This document shows, piece by piece, positions 34,125 to 48,200 of a DNA stretch of 64,000 bases. The position numbers and the translations under genes were made by a program. The notes under the pieces were generated by a model that saw only the letters and a list, made by a program, of their open reading frames with translations, was not told where the DNA came from and did no database searches. The DNA is from Armigeres subalbatus (lineage: Eukaryota > Arthropoda > Insecta > Diptera > Culicidae), in NCBI RefSeq assembly GCF_024139115.2, contig NC_085140.1:415970283-416034282 (forward strand), given 5' to 3'. Position 1 is the stretch's first letter; every line of letters starts with the position of its first letter.

Positions 34125-37100
34125 TTACTAGGGAAATTCTTGGGAAATTCATTCGAATTTCCACTGGAAATTCATTCGAAATTCCTTGGGAAATTCATTC
34201 GAATTTCCTTGGGAAACTCATTCGAATTTCCTTGGGAAACTCATTCGAATTTCCTTGGGAAATTCATTCGAATTTCCTCGGAAGATTCATTCGAATTTCC
34301 TCGAAATTCATTCGAGTTTCCTCGAAATTCATTCGAGTTTCCTCGGGAAATTCATTCGAATTTCCTTGGGAAATTCGTTCGAATTTGCTTCGAGAAATTT
34401 ATTCAAATTTCCTCAGGAAATTCATACAAATTTCCTCGGGAAATTCATACTAATTTCCTCGGGAAATTGATTCGAATTTCCTCTGGAAATTCGTTCCAAT
34501 TTCCTCGCGAGATTCATTCGAATTTCCTCGGGAAATTCATTCGAATTTCCTTGGGAAATTCATTAGAAATTCCTTGGGAAATTCATTCGAATTGTCTCGG
34601 GAAATTCATTCGAATTTCATCGGGAAATTCATTCGAATTTCCTTGAGAAATTCATTCGAATTTCCTCGGGAAATTCATTCGAATTTCCCCGGGAAATTCA
34701 TTTGCATTTCCTCGGGACATTCATCCGAACTTCCTCGGGAAATTCATTCGAACTTTCTCGGGAAATTTATTCGAATTTCCTTGGGAAATTCATTCGAATT
34801 TCCTCAAAATTCATTCGAATTTCCTCGAAATTCATTCGAATTTCCTCGGGAAATTCATTCAATTTCCTCTCGAAATTCATTCGAATTTCCTCGAAATTCA
34901 TTCGAATTTCCTCGAAATTCATTCGAATTTCCTCGAATTCATTCGAATTTCTCAGGAAATTCATTCGAATTTCCTTGGGAAAATCATTCGAAATTCCTTG
35001 GGAAATTCATTCCAATTTTCTCGAAATTCATTCGAATTTCTTCAAGGAACTCATTCGAATTTCCTCGAAATTCATTCAATTTCCTCGAGAAATTCATTCA
35101 ATTTCCTCAGGAAATTCATTCGAATTTCCTTGGGAAATTCATTCGAATTTCCTCAAAATTCATTCGAATTTCCTCGGGAAATTCATTCGAATTTCCTGGA
35201 AATTCATTTGAATTTCCTCAGAAATTCATTTGAATTTCCTCGAAATTCACTCGAATTTCCTCGGAAAATTCATTCGAATTTTCCTCTGAAACTTATTCGA
35301 ATTTCCTCGAAATTCATTCGAATTTCCTCGGGAAATTCATTCAATTTCTCAGGAAATTCATTCGAATTTCCTCGAAATTCATTCGAATTCCTCGAAATTC
35401 ATTCGAATCTCCTCAGGAAATTCATTCGAATTTCCTCGATATTCATTTGAATTTCCTCGGAAATTCATTCGAATCTCTTTGGGAAATTCACTCGATTTTC
35501 GTCGGAAAATTCAATCAAATGTTCTCAGGAAATTCATTCGAATTTCCTCGGGGAATTCATTCGAATTTCCACGGGAAATTCATTCGAATTTAATCGGGAA
35601 ATTCATTCGAATTTCCTCGGGAAATTCATTAGAATTTCCTCGAGAAATTCAGTCGAGTTTTCTCGGGAAATTCATTCGAATTTCCTCGAGAAAATCATTT
35701 GAATTTCCTCGGGAAATTCATTCGAATTTCCTTGGGAAATTCATTCGAATTTCCTTGGGAAATTCATTCGAATTTCCTTGGGAAATTCATTCGAATTTGG
35801 CAAATTCATTCAATTTCCTTGAAATTCATTCGAATTTCCTTGGGAAATTCATTCAATTTCCTTGGGAAATTCATTCGATTTCCTTGGGAAATTCATTCGA
35901 ATTTCCTTGGAAATTCATTCAATTTCTCGAAGAATTCAAATGAATTTCCTGAGGAAATTGAATGAATTTCCTGAGGAAATTCGAATGAATTTCCTGAGGA
36001 AATTCGAATGAATTTCCTGAGGAAATTGAATGAATTTCGAGGAAATTGAATGAATTTCCTGAGGAAATTCGAGTGAATTTCCGAGGAAATTTTGAATGAA
36101 TTTCCCAAGGAAATTCGAATGAATTTCCAGAGGAAATTTGAATAAATTTCCAGGAAATTGAATGAATTTCCCGAGGAAATTCGAATGAATTTCCCGAGGA
36201 AATTCGAATGAATTTCACGATGAAATTCGAATGAATTTTCCGAGAAAACTCGAATGACTTTCCCGAGGAAACTCGGATGAATTTCCCGAGAAAATTCGAA
36301 TGAATTTCCCGAGGAAATTCGAATAAATTTCCCGAGGGAATTCGAAAGAATTTCCCGAGGAAATTCGAATGAATATCCCGAGGGAATTCGAATGAATTCC
36401 TCGAATTTCATCCTCGGGAAATTCATTCGAATAGCTTCGGAAGATTCATTCGAATTTCCTCGGGAAATCCATTCGAATTTCCTCGGGAAATGAATTCCTC
36501 GAATGAATTTCCCTAGGAAATTCGAATGAATTTCCCAAGGAAATTCGAATGAATTTCCCGAGGAAATTCGAATGAATTTCCCGAGGAAATTTGAATGAAT
36601 TTCCCGAGGAAATTCGAATGAATTTCCCGAGGAAATTTGAATAAATTTCCCCAGGAAATTCGAATGAATTTCCCGAGGAAATTCGAATGAATTTCCCGAT
36701 GAAATTCGAATGAATTTCACGATGAAATTCGAATGAATTTCCCGAGAAAACTCGAATGACTTTCCCGAGGAAACTCGGATGAATTTCCCGAGAAAATTGG
36801 AATGAATATCCCGAGGATATTCGAATAAATTTCCCGAGGGAATTCGAATGAACTTCCCGAGGAAATTCGAATGAATATCCCGAGGGAATTCGAATGAATT
36901 TCACAAGGAAATTCGAATGAATTTCCCAAGGAAATTCGAATGAATTTCCCAAGGAAATTCGAATGAATTTCTCGAGGAGATTTGAATGAAATTCCCGGGG
37001 AAATTCGAATGAATTTCCCGTGGAAATTGAATGAATTTCCTGAGGAAATTCGAATGAATTTCCTGAGGAATTGGAATGAATTTCCCGAGGAAATTGAATG

Positions 37101-38515
37101 AATTTCCGAGGAAATTCGAATGAATTTCCTGAGGAAATTGAAATGAATTTCCTGAGGAAATTCGAATGAATTTCCTGAGGAAATTCGAATGAATTTCCTG
37201 AGGAATTTGAAATGAATTTCCGAGGAAATTCGAATGAATTTCGAGGAAATTCGAATGAATTTCCTGAGGAAATTGAATGAATTTCCGAGGAAATTCGAAT
37301 GAATTTCCTGAGGAAATTGAATGAATTTCCTGAGGAAATTGAATGAATTTCGAGGAATTGAATGAATTTCCCTAGGAAGTTCGAATAAATTTCCCGAGGA
37401 AATTCGAATGAATTTCCCGAGGAAATTCGAATGAATTTCCCGAGGAACTTCGAATGAATTTCCCGAGGAAATTCGAATGAATTTCCCGAGGAAATTCGAA
37501 TGAATTTCCCGAGGAAATTCGAATGAATTTCCCGAGGAAATTCGAATGAATTTCACGAGGAAATTCGAATGAATTTCCCGAGGAAACTCGAATGACTTTC
37601 CCGAGGAAACTCGGATGAATTTCCCGAGGAAAATCGAATAAATTTCCCGAGGGAATTCGAAAGAATTTCCCGAGGAAAATCGAATGAATTTCCTTAGGAA
37701 CTTCGAATGAATTTCCCGAGGAAATTCGAATGAATTTCCCGAGGAAATTCGAATGAACTTCTCGAGGAATTTCAAATGAATTTCCCTAGGAAATTTGAAT
37801 GAATTTCCCAAAGAAGTTCGAATGAATTTCTCGAGGACATTCAAATGAATTTTCCGAGGAAATTCGAATGAATTTCCCGAGGAAATTCAAATGAATTTCC
37901 CGAGGAAATTCGAATGAATTTCCCGAGGAAATTCGAATGAATTTCCCGAGAAAATTCGAATGAATTTCCCGAGGAAATTCGAATGAATTTCCCGAGGAAA
38001 TTCGAATGAATTTCCCGAGGAAATTCGAATGAATTTCCCGAGGAAATTCGAATGAATTTCCCGAGGAAATTCGAATGAATTTCCCGAGGAAATTCGACTG
38101 AATTTCCCGAGGAAATTCGAATGAATTTCCCGAGGAAATTCGAATTTCGAGGAAAAAAAATTCGAGGAAATTCGAATGAATTTCCCGAGGAAATTCTAAT
38201 GAATTTCCCGAGGAAATTAGAATGAATTTCCCGAGGAAATTAGAATGAATTTTCCGAGGAAATTCGAATGAATTTTCTGAGGAAAGTCGAATGAATTTCC
38301 CAATGAAATTCGAATGAATTTCCCGAGGAAATTCGAATGAATTTCCTGAGGAAATTCGAACGAATTTTCAGAGTAAATTCGAACGAATTTCCAGAGGAAA
38401 TTCGATTGATTTTGCCAAGGAAATTTGAAATGAAAAAAATGAAATGAAAATTTGAATGAATTTCACAATAAAATTGGAATAAATTTTCCGAGAAAAATCG
38501 AATGATTTTTTTTCA
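34125..38515. repeat. 4.4-kb satellite of self-complementary 23-bp units
   Basis: About 190 units of GGAAATTCATTCGAATTTCCTCG or variants. Each unit is a near-palindrome: GGAAATTC and GAATTTCC can pair around ATTC. Units run in + orientation to ~35937, in inverse orientation to ~36400, + again for under 100 bp to ~36492, then inverse to the end. The most uniform block is about 37850-38150. Because 23 x 3 = 69, an uninterrupted array reads as a 23-residue protein repeat (with FIRISSGNSFEFP) on either strand; these frames, up to 375 codons, are not taken as genes. Confidence 0.95.
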
Positions 38516-41500
38516 GTACTCATGTACAAATTCTCAGCTGAGGTAGTAAAATGAAATCTGAACCCATAATTTTCATCCCTCCGAATCAAACTGTTCATAA
38601 ATTAGATGGCAATGAAGTCCGACCGTGGGTCTCTAACTATTCTCGATCTAGTTCAGTATGTTTTCTGATGTGGACTACTTGCTTGCTGCACAAGATACAA
38701 TTTCATGCAATGGCAGGTATACAAAATCTGTCAATCAATGAGTATTGAAGAACAGGCCAGTGAGTAGGAATATAGAGCCATTGAATAGAGGAAGGAGAAA
38801 AAGAAAGTTCGACAGTTTTCCGCTGCAAGTTACTAACTATCCACTGTGTGAGGTCGTCGATCGATTGAATTGCGTGACATAATACAAGCTGTTTAAAATC
38901 AATCACCGAAAATTTTAACAACTGCTGCCTGTCTACTTGAAAATATCCGCATCACTGTTCGATCGTTGATTGCATTTCTCCACTCATCTTCCACACAAAA
39001 GAAAACCTCTTCAGAGCCTCGCTGATTGTTTTTACGCAATACGAGTGTAAAATATTCATACCGCTTTTCGTACTTTTGCCAGCGCATAACTGTTTTGCGT
39101 GTAGCCGCCCGGTGCGTAACGTTCCAACAGCGATCATTTTTGTTTACGGCGGAGAAAATTTCCAATGCAATCGATTCGATACCCACTCAGTACAGCTACT
39201 TCGTGAGCTACCACCATTCGCTTGGTCAATTGTTGGTACGTACAACAACCGAACGGCAGACACTACCGTGCAGAATACCTATCCGAAATGATTTACTGCC
39301 CTAGACAGAGCGCAGATTGTAGAATGTCTATAAATCCAGTCCTAACCATAATCGCTTGATTCAGGTCGTACGTGGGTTGTCGTTTCCATATCGCGCAAGA
39401 TCACAAAAGTGCAATAGCACAATTCCCAGTGACAATTAACTGACGACGTCGGAGCCTCACAATCTTACGGGAGGATTAAGTCAAGCAAGTCGACAGATGG
39501 ACACAAACTTTCTGGACGGGATTATACGGGTTCTTCGTAAGCATTACGGCGGTTGGCCTTCTACAGACAACAAGGGCGAATGGTAGTTAAAAATGATGAC
39601 ACTTCCAATCATAACATCGATCAAAACCGAACAAAAGAGCTCAAACCTAGACTTGGATGATGATGAGGAAAAGTTTTTTCTTTAGAAAACTTAAAATAGG
39701 GCCAAAGTGGGAGTCGTCCCACAAGAAATTTTATGATCACTTTATCTCAACGACTCGGTAACGCTGTTCTTCGTTCGGGATTGCGCACTTGCTCAATGAT
39801 GCAGGGAATTGCACTCATTTTCCATCAACACATGTCTATAAATGCATATTGAAAGCAAACCTGTTTCACCTGAATGGGCAGTGAGGTGCATGCCGGGAGA
39901 ACCAGTCCAGCCGACGACGACATTTCGAAGAAGCAGTGACACGAGGTGGTTTCTTCTGCAGAAGGTTTGTCCTGCTTATCACATCTCGATGAGGTTCGCG
40001 ACTCTTGGCAAGAAAACTCACTTCCTTTCCCCCACCCCAGGCAAACGTGGATAATATGCATAGGTCTGAAACTCGCACGTTGTCAAAGTCAGTGGAACAG
40101 CAGTGCTCAACTGGTAGATATATTTGAACGCATTGAAGAGCTCTGTAGTTATGCCAGCGATATCTTTTCAACGACGATTGGAAGTTGAACAACACTGTTC
40201 AAGTGAGCAAGGCCAGATAGCCGAAGATAATAAAAAGGCGGTCGTTACGGACTATTAACGCACAGCATCATCACTCGGTCCAGAGACCAGTCAGTCACTC
40301 AACCGTTCACCGTCGAAGATCTTCATAGGCAAGGGAGTGCATAAATATGATTGAAAAAATATGTGCGATGTACCGAGTATGCATACACATAACTAAGAAG
40401 CGAGAAAAAAGCCCACTGAGGGCATGATGATAATCACATTTCTTGTTCTGTACATACAGTAGCACCAACAGACCACCGCCACCGCCATCCTGATAATTAT
40501 ATTCGGGGGACTGGACTTTTACCTTCTTTGGCACGCGGTATGACGGCCGTGATCTGATGACTGAGCTAAGAATGCTACTAGTCACCCGCCGGGCTGCTAT
40601 GCTGCTGGGTACGCGAGACCCCGGCACTTATGCAGATCCGAACATAATGAGCTCAATGGCATCGAATGGCCGAGCAAAAGGGGGTAATTATGCGGACACG
40701 AGCCAATTGGCGACCGTTCCTGTGGTTGTTCTTGAAGATTATAGGGGGTAGACATTCTGATCATCAACATCGATGATCACGTAATTTTTCAATGTGTGTA
40801 GTTATAGTCTGCACAGTTGTCAAATGCGCTCTTAATAGGATAAAATCTTAACATAACCTCAGAATAATTTAAATTAAGAGTAGTGATTGATAGAGCACGG
40901 TACAAAGTCTCGAACGTTTGACTGACTATATCAGCTAAAACTAGCATCAATCAAAAGATGAATGGATTTTACAATTGCTTATATCCCAATGTAGGAGCGA
41001 ATCATTTGTCAATTTGTGCTGAATATATTAAGATGATGGAACAAAATTAGGTTGTCATCGGAAAACTATCTTCTCCATCAGTGCCACTTATTTGTAATAA
41101 GCAGCAAAATTTAAAATTGTTTTGCAAACCATTCGAAAGGAAATGACCATTTCAAAACGCTGATTTAATTATTCCGAACCGGTTGCCGAACGCCTAACAG
41201 CTATTGTTGGCTCTAACGATCCGCTGTGTCTCATCACAGTCCACTATTAGATTTGACGAGTTCGCCATTAGTCAAAACCAAACCAAACCAAAAAAAACGA
41301 TCATTCAACAGTATTAAAGTATGACCGTGAACACAATTGTTACAGGTACATTGCAAACTTCGTTGCAGCCCCATCAGTCCCAACCTCTAAAACCGACCGA
41401 AAAACGAGTTTTATGGGAAAAACGTAATAGTAACTGATCTACGTTAATGATTGGTATGAAAACAGATACTGCTCCTAATTATAGTCACGGTCAAATATCA

Positions 41501-42596
41501 TTGCGCAAAATACTCAGGGGTTCACAGAAAAGGTTTACCACTTTTCCACCTGACATGGCACGATGCAGAGGAAGATGATGTAAAAAGCACTTTATGAAAA
41601 TTATTAGTGTTTAATTTCAATTAGGGCTACAACACTGTCAACGTTCAAATATATTTATAAAATAGACAGTTTGTCTTAAAAGTAATCAACCTTCATTATC
41701 GTTGTTTATCTTTACGAGTTTCCCGAACAAATTAGGGGCTCTATGAATGGTATATTTTTAATACTAAGTGAATTTCAAACGATGTCTTTAATCTGATCTA
41801 AAACTCAAGAATGTATATTTGATTCTGTTATTCCACATGTTGATTCATTTATGCAACGGGAACAATTTTGGTCATCCTCCCCTACATTACTGGTGATCGA
41901 TCTCGTCATTAAGTTATGCAACTGGCAACCAAGCATGTCTCGTAAAGATAATTTGCACCGATAGCTCGGTTATGCTAAAAATTAAACATCATAATTAATT
42001 TCAATATTCGGCAGCTCTTGACCGTAGGTATTCGGGGTTTACCGTACTCTTCGCGCAAAACTAATTGGTGGTTTGCTAGTGGTTCATCAGTGAAGGCAAT
42101 CGTTGTAATGATATCCATGTTGCAAACGTGATCACCCTGCTACTTGCCGGAATGATGTTCGGTACATGTTTCTTATTGCGCTTTCTGGATGATATTTTTC
42201 TTAACTTTGCAGTGCATTGTTTTGATCATAGATTGTAAAATATCCAACCATCCTGGGTCTGTATTGAAGCGACTATCGAGTCATAAAAAAATAACTAGAA
42301 GAGGAATATTGAATCCTTGGAAAACTGTTCAGAGAGACCATCTCTATAACACAGAAAATATCCGTCAATATGGCATAAATTATGTCCACGAGTCGATATC
42401 GAGTAGAACATTGCTGCATTAATTTTCTTCTTAGATTTCTAGGGTAAAATACTCAATCCAAGGGGAACTGAGCCCATCGCTAAGCTAGTTTCCCGCTTAC
42501 ACCTAATATATACTTCATTGAGACTGCATCCGAAAGATAAATAATCTATTTTGCTCAAAAACTGTTTCAATAGCAACGGTATTAATTTTTGCTATC
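38516..42596. other. No supported gene
   Basis: Mostly non-repetitive sequence. Opposed open frames at 38899-39304 and 39825-40195 are short and overlapping, with no domain. About 40226-40300 has ATAATAAAAAGGCGG followed by a CAGTCAGTCACTC stretch that resembles insect TATA and initiator motifs, but they are ~60 nt apart, more than the usual 30. A first non-coding exon of a gene outside the window is possible but unsupported. Confidence 0.4.
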
Positions 42597-42745
42597 TTAA
42601 GGTCACTCCTGACAGAATCCAAGTTTCAAAGTGCTCGCGTTTTCGGGGCACACCACTCGATACGGAGAGGCGGCGGACAACTGTCATTTTTGTTCATTAA
42701 GCTTTGCTGCGTCCCAGCATGCGTGAAAAAATAAAAATGACAGTT
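42597..42745. mobile_element. TTAA-flanked MITE, right end lost
   Basis: TTAA at 42597 is followed by GGTCACTCCTGACAGAATCC and the rest of the left arm of the complete element at 49475-49703. The copy stops after the central AAAAATGACAG at about 42743, so the right arm is missing. Confidence 0.75.
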
Positions 42746-43540
42746 AATGCTCAAGATTGTTGAATTTCTAACCCCACAAACTAAAAATTGTTTGACAAAA
42801 AAATAATTATAACGTCCTAGAGGCATTTTAATTCTCATTTTCTATATCATGCCATGTTAAATTTCTATGGTTCTACTTTTTCCCCACACTTTCCAGGTGG
42901 CAGCACTGATGAAGGAACCTCCCCCATTTTTGACTCTATCATGCTGTGACAGCTCAACTAATTGACCAATAATGTGGGCTGCTGCGTTTAATTTGTAAAT
43001 TCTCCAAAAACCAAGCCAACCAAGCCGCAACTATTGAAATTTTTAGCCTATGTCTAATGATTGATAGTAAGGCATATCCGGTTTTTGCGCTCGGTAATGG
43101 CAAGTGAGTGGATTTTTAGCATTCAAGAGGCAGAAAATATTTACATATTTTAATCAATGTAGGACTTGAATTTACGAAAAATATTCCTCAGGCATGGCCT
43201 GCTTCAAACTCAATTTTGTGTGTCGAATCAGAACTCGAACTTTGGAAGTCAAACAAATTAATATCTCCTGTAGATTTGAATTTCCTTCGAAATTTCCTTT
43301 GCGCATTTTTTCGGAAATCTCTTCTGAAAATCCTTTAGAACTTCGTTTAAGAATCTTTCGTGAATTTCATTTGGGAATTTCTTCGATAATTCTTTTGAAA
43401 TTCCATACAAAGTTTCTTCAGGAAATCCGTTGAAATTTTCGTTAGAAACTATTTCAAAAATTCCTTTAGTATATAGGAAATTCATTCATATTTTCTCGGA
43501 CGAATTTTTTCAACAAAAATTTCTGAATAACTCCTGCATT
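42746..43540. other. Unassigned, with satellite-like stretch
   Basis: 43260-43500 is a degenerate series of GAAATTTCCTTTG / GGAATTTCTTCG-like pieces that resembles a highly diverged version of the 34-38 kb satellite. The rest shows nothing recognisable. Confidence 0.4.
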
Positions 43541-43544
43541 CATT

Positions 43545-44255
43545 GTGGCTCAAAAAACACTTTTGCAAATTTTTTGATGGGTCGCCCTTTTATTCGGTTC
43601 TATTTGATGCCCTGATGCTCTTGACAAAATTTCAGCCAAATCGGTCAACGTTTGGGCGGTGCTAAACTCGTTGGAAGTTTATATGGAAAAATGTATGCAG
43701 AAACATCCCAAAACAGTGATTTGCAGTTGGACGGCACAATTTACGATTAAGAATCATGATACTCTTTCAGTTCTTGTAGAATTAAATACAGAATGTTATG
43801 CTGAAAACCGCGAGAAGATTAGAGTTTATTAGGCAAAGATATTAGAATTTTACTGGAGTGTTGTAGGGGTGAATTTATTTCTTTTCAAAGGTAAAAGAAA
43901 CGAAATTTGCTCAAATCCCACTTCAGAGAAATGTTAATAACTTAGCCGGGCAAACTCTAATCTTCTCGCGGTTTTCTGCATAACATTCTGTATTAAATTC
44001 TTCAAGATCTGAATGAGTATCATAGTTCTTCATCGTAAGTTGTGCCGTCCAACTGCAATTCACTGCTTATCGATGTTTCTCCATACATTTTTCCATATAA
44101 ACTTCCAACGAGTTTAGCACCGCCCAAACGTTGACCGATTTGGCTGAAATTTTGTCCAGAGCATCAGAACATCGAATAGAACTGAATAAGAGGGCGGCCC
44201 ATCAAAAAAATTGAAAAAAGTTTTTCCCATACTGATTTGAGCCACCCTAATAACT
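43545..44255. mobile_element. Foldback element with ~320-bp arms
   Basis: Left arm 43545-43840 and right arm 43930-44255 are inverted copies (AACTCGTTGGAAGTTTATAT, GGTCAACGTTTGGGCGGTGC and GAAAACCGCGAGAAGATTAG with their complements), leaving a loop of under 100 bp. No open frame of interest. Confidence 0.85.
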
Positions 44256-45078
44256 AGTCAATAAAATGATTATATCGTTCGTTATTTTCTAGTTGGGAGA
44301 AGTAATCTTAGCATTTTTTAAGCAGATACAGATTGTTTACATTATTTTGATGCTTTTTCATGAAATAAAAATAAATGAAAATTTGGTGAAATTCCTTTCA
44401 TTGTTTATGTTTTCTATGAAAGTGTGAGAGACCTAAATGATGATATCGCGGGGCTTCCCTCAATGAAAATGGAAATCTCAGTACTAGCTGCAGCAGAGCA
44501 AAACACATGCCTTGTTGGTGGCAACTACATTGACGCCAGGATCCTTGCAATCAACCCGTAAAGAATTCTCCTACTATGAATCTGAAGGGATTAAGGGCAA
44601 GTATTTGACTCAGATTTTCGACGCTCTGAACTATTCGTCCAACTTCGGTTGAACCAGAGAGGGCATTCGTAGCAGCTGGTAGCATTGCCAATAAAATCCG
44701 ATGCGGATTGGGAGATGAATCACTCAGTATTTTATGTGTACTTAAGTTTCACTCTGCTCAGCGCAACTATCAAAGATTTAAGCATTTCAAGTTTGTCAAT
44801 AAATGTTGTTTTCACCCAAAAGTGAGTAGCCATCGGGAAAGTAAGTACATGTGTGCGTGTGTTACCGGTATTGACTCCACGAAATACCGAATACCAGTAT
44901 TTTTCATAAATGACCAATACCGACCAGCTCAATTTGGGCGTATGTTGGAGCACGAACCTGCTACCCATCGCACCCTAGTGTAAATACCCTAAAGTCAGCC
45001 ATATCCCGCTCATGGCAGTCGATGTCTGAGGACTAAGATCGTGGGACGTGTTCTGGCTTCCGGCGCCTTCTTGAGGAT
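44256..45078. other. No supported gene
   Basis: Short overlapping frames on both strands near 44708-44983 have no domain. Nothing else recognised. Confidence 0.4.
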
Positions 45079-45079
45079 A

Positions 45080-45248
45080 TCCATCCATCCATCCATCCAT
45101 CCATCCATCCATCCATCCATCCATCCATCCATCCATCCATCCATCCATCCATCCATCCATCCATCCATCCATCCATCCATCCATCCATCCATCCATCCAT
45201 CCATCCATCCATCCATCCATCCATCCATCCATCCATCCATCCATCCAT
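45080..45248. repeat. (ATCC)n microsatellite, ~42 units
   Basis: A pure TCCA tetranucleotide run. It reads as Trp-Met-Asp-Gly or Ser-Ile-His-Pro repeats on the two strands, which are artefacts. It joins directly to the 5' end of the Helitron-like element (TCCATATATA). Confidence 0.98.
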
Positions 45249-48200
45249 ATATAAAACTCAATGTTTGTATGTTTGTATGTATGTTTGTATGTATGTTCCA
45301 GCATAACTTCTGAACCCATTGACCGATTTCAACCAAATTTGGAACACACATTCTTCATCTTAAGGAGACGACGATAGGGGGGTTAGGGATGCTATTTGGA
45401 AACTGGTGGAGGGTGTGGGGAGGGTATTGCTAAGTTATTGATCAACTCAGTGTACCTTTTGAACCCACTGGCCGATTTCTACCAAATTTGGAACACACAT
45501 TCTTTATCTTTAGGACACGACGATAAGGGGTTAAGGATGCTATTTGGAAAAAGGGGAGGGTGTGGGGGGGGTATCGCTAAGTTTTTGATCAACTCAGTGT
45601 ACCTTTTGAACCCCTTGGCCGATTTCTACCAAATTTGGGACACACATTCTTTATCTTTAGGAGATGACGATAGGGGGATGCTCTTTGGAAAAGGGGGATG
45701 GTGTGGGGGGAGGGGTATTGCTAAGTTATTGATCAACTCAGTGTACCTTTTGAACCCCTTGGCCGATTTCTACCAAATTGGGAACACACATTCTTTATCT
45801 TTAGGAGATGACGATAGGGGGGTTAGGGATGCTTTATGGAAAAAGGGGGAGGGTGTGGGGGGAGGGTTATCGCTAAGTTGTTGATCAAATCAGTGTACCT
45901 TTTGAACCCCTTGGCCGATTTCTACCAAATTGGGAACACACATTCTTTATCTTTAGGAGATGACGATAGGGGGGTTAGGGATGCTTTATGGAAAAAGGGG
46001 GAGGGTGTGGGGGGAGGGTTATCGCTAAGTTATTGCTCAAATCAGTGTACCTTTTGAACCCCTTAGCCGATTTCTACCAAATTTGGAACACACATTTTTT
46101 ATCTTTAGGAGACGACGATAGGGGGGTTAGGGATGCTATTTGGAAAAAGGGGGAGGGTGTGAGAGAAGGGGTATTGCTAAGTTTTTGATCAACTCAGTGT
46201 ACCTTTTGAACCCATTGGCCGATTTCTACCAAATTTGGAACACACATTCTTCATCTTAAGGAGACGACGATAGGGGGGTTAGGGATGCTATTTGGAAAAA
46301 GGGGGAGGGTGTGGAGGGAGGAGTATCGCTAAGTTTTTGATCAACTCAGTGTACCTTTTGCACCCCTTGGCCGATTTCTACCAAATTTGGAACACACATT
46401 CTTTATCTTTAGGAGATGACGATAGAGGGATGCTCTTTGGAAAAGGGGGAGGGTGTGGAGGGAGGAGTATCGCTAAGTTTTTGATCAACTCAGTGTACCT
46501 TTTGAACCCCTTGGCCGATTTCTACCAAATTGGGAACACACATTCTTCATCTTAAGGAGACGACGATAGGGGGGTTAGGGATGCCTTTTGGAAAAAGGGG
46601 GAGGGTGTGGGGGGAGGTGTATTGCTAAGTTTTTGATCAACTCAGTGTACCTTTTGAACCCCTTGGCCGATTTCTACCAAATTTGGAACACACATTCTTC
46701 ATCTTAAGGAGACGACGATAGGGGGGTTAGGGATGCTATTTGGAAAAAGGGGGAGGGTGTGGAGGGAGGAGTATCGCTAAGTTTTTGATCAACTCAGTGT
46801 ACCTTTTGAACCCCTTGGCCGATTTCTACCAAATTTGGAACACACATTCTTTATCTTTAGGAGATGACGATAGGGGGATGCTCTTTGGAAAAGGGGGATG
46901 GTGTGGAGGGAGGGGTATTGCTAAGTTATTGATCAACTCAGTGTACCTTTTGAACCCCTTGGAACACACATTCTTCATCTTAAGGAGACGACGATAGGGG
47001 GGTTAGGGATGCTATTTGGAAAAAGGGGGAGTGTGTGGGGGGAGGGCTATTGCTAAGTTTTTCATCAACTCAGTGTACCTTTTGAACCCCTTGGCCGATT
47101 TCTACCAAATTTGGAACACACATTCTTTATCTTTAGGAGATGACGATAGGGGGATGCTCTTTGGAAAAGGGGGATGGTGTGGGGGGAGGGGTATTGCTAA
47201 GTTATTGATCAACTCAGTGTACCTTTTGAACCCCTTGGAACACACATTCTTCATCTTAAGGAGACGACGATAGGGGGGTTAGGGATGCTATTTGGAAAAA
47301 GGGGGAGGGTGTGGGGGGAGGGGTATTGCTAAGTTTTTGATCAACTCAGTGTACCTTTTGAACCCATTGGCCGATTTCTACCAAATTTGGAACACACATT
47401 CTTTATCTTTAGGAGATGACGATAGGGGGGTTAGGGATGCTTTATGGAAAAAGGGGGAGGGTGTGGGGGGTTGGTTATCGCTAAGTTATTGATCAAATCA
47501 GTGTACCTTTTGAACCCCTTGGCCGATTTCTACCAAATTTGGAACACACATTCTTTATCTTTAGGAGATGACGATAGGGAGGTTGGGGATTCTTTATGGA
47601 AAAAGGGGGAGGGTGTGGGCAGAGGGGTATCGCTAAGTTATTGAACAACTCAGTGTACCTTTTGAACCCCTTGGCTGATTTCTACCAAATTTGTATCAAA
47701 TATTGTATGTCCTGAGGAAACAACTTTAGTGCATGATGGTAGGTCATTTTAAAAGGGGAATGGTGTGAGAAAGGGGTATTGTTTAGTAATCGATCAATTC
47801 AGCATAACTTTTGAGCCCATTTACCGATGTCCACCAATTTTGGAACACATATTCTCTGTTTAAGGAAGACTATATCAGACTGGGTAGGAGTGTCATAGCT
47901 GAATGGGAGAGAGGGTATATTTATTAAACGAACAGTTTAGTATACCTTTTTACCGCATGGGTCAATTCAAACCAAATTTGTAAACACGTATTCTCTGCCC
48001 AAAACTATTATAGAGAGGCTGGGAGAAACTTTTGGAATACGGGAGGTTATTGGGGTTGCATATTGTTTGGAAAACGACTTAATTCAAAATCCCTCCTATT
48101 TAGTTCATTCGAGGTTCTTTCACATTGTACAATGCTCCAAAAACAAATTTCCCGAATTTCTCAAAAATAGCAAATCCTCGAACATAACATTTTCCCGGTA

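Noticed and set aside
34109..37844. Open frames up to 375 codons in the 34-38 kb array
   Set aside because: They arise because three 23-bp units make a 69-bp stop-free period; they exist on both strands and in several frames at once, with no start or splice context.
34125..38515. CRISPR array
   Set aside because: Units are contiguous without unique spacers, and the surrounding sequence is eukaryotic.
38899..39304. Opposed frames of 95 and 92 codons
   Set aside because: Overlap on opposite strands with no family resemblance; at most one could be real and neither is supported.
40226..40320. TATA-like and initiator-like motifs suggesting a cuticle-type promoter
   Set aside because: The two motifs are about 60 nt apart, twice the normal spacing, and no coding exon follows.
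44975..45351. Trp-Met-Asp-Gly and Ser-Ile-His-Pro repeat proteins
   Set aside because: Translation of a pure ATCC microsatellite in different frames.
45396..47644. Repeated ~66-85-codon proteins (MEKGGGCGG..., NPLADFYQIW)
   Set aside because: Products of a ~152-bp non-coding repeat; the unit is not a multiple of three and frames break at each unit.
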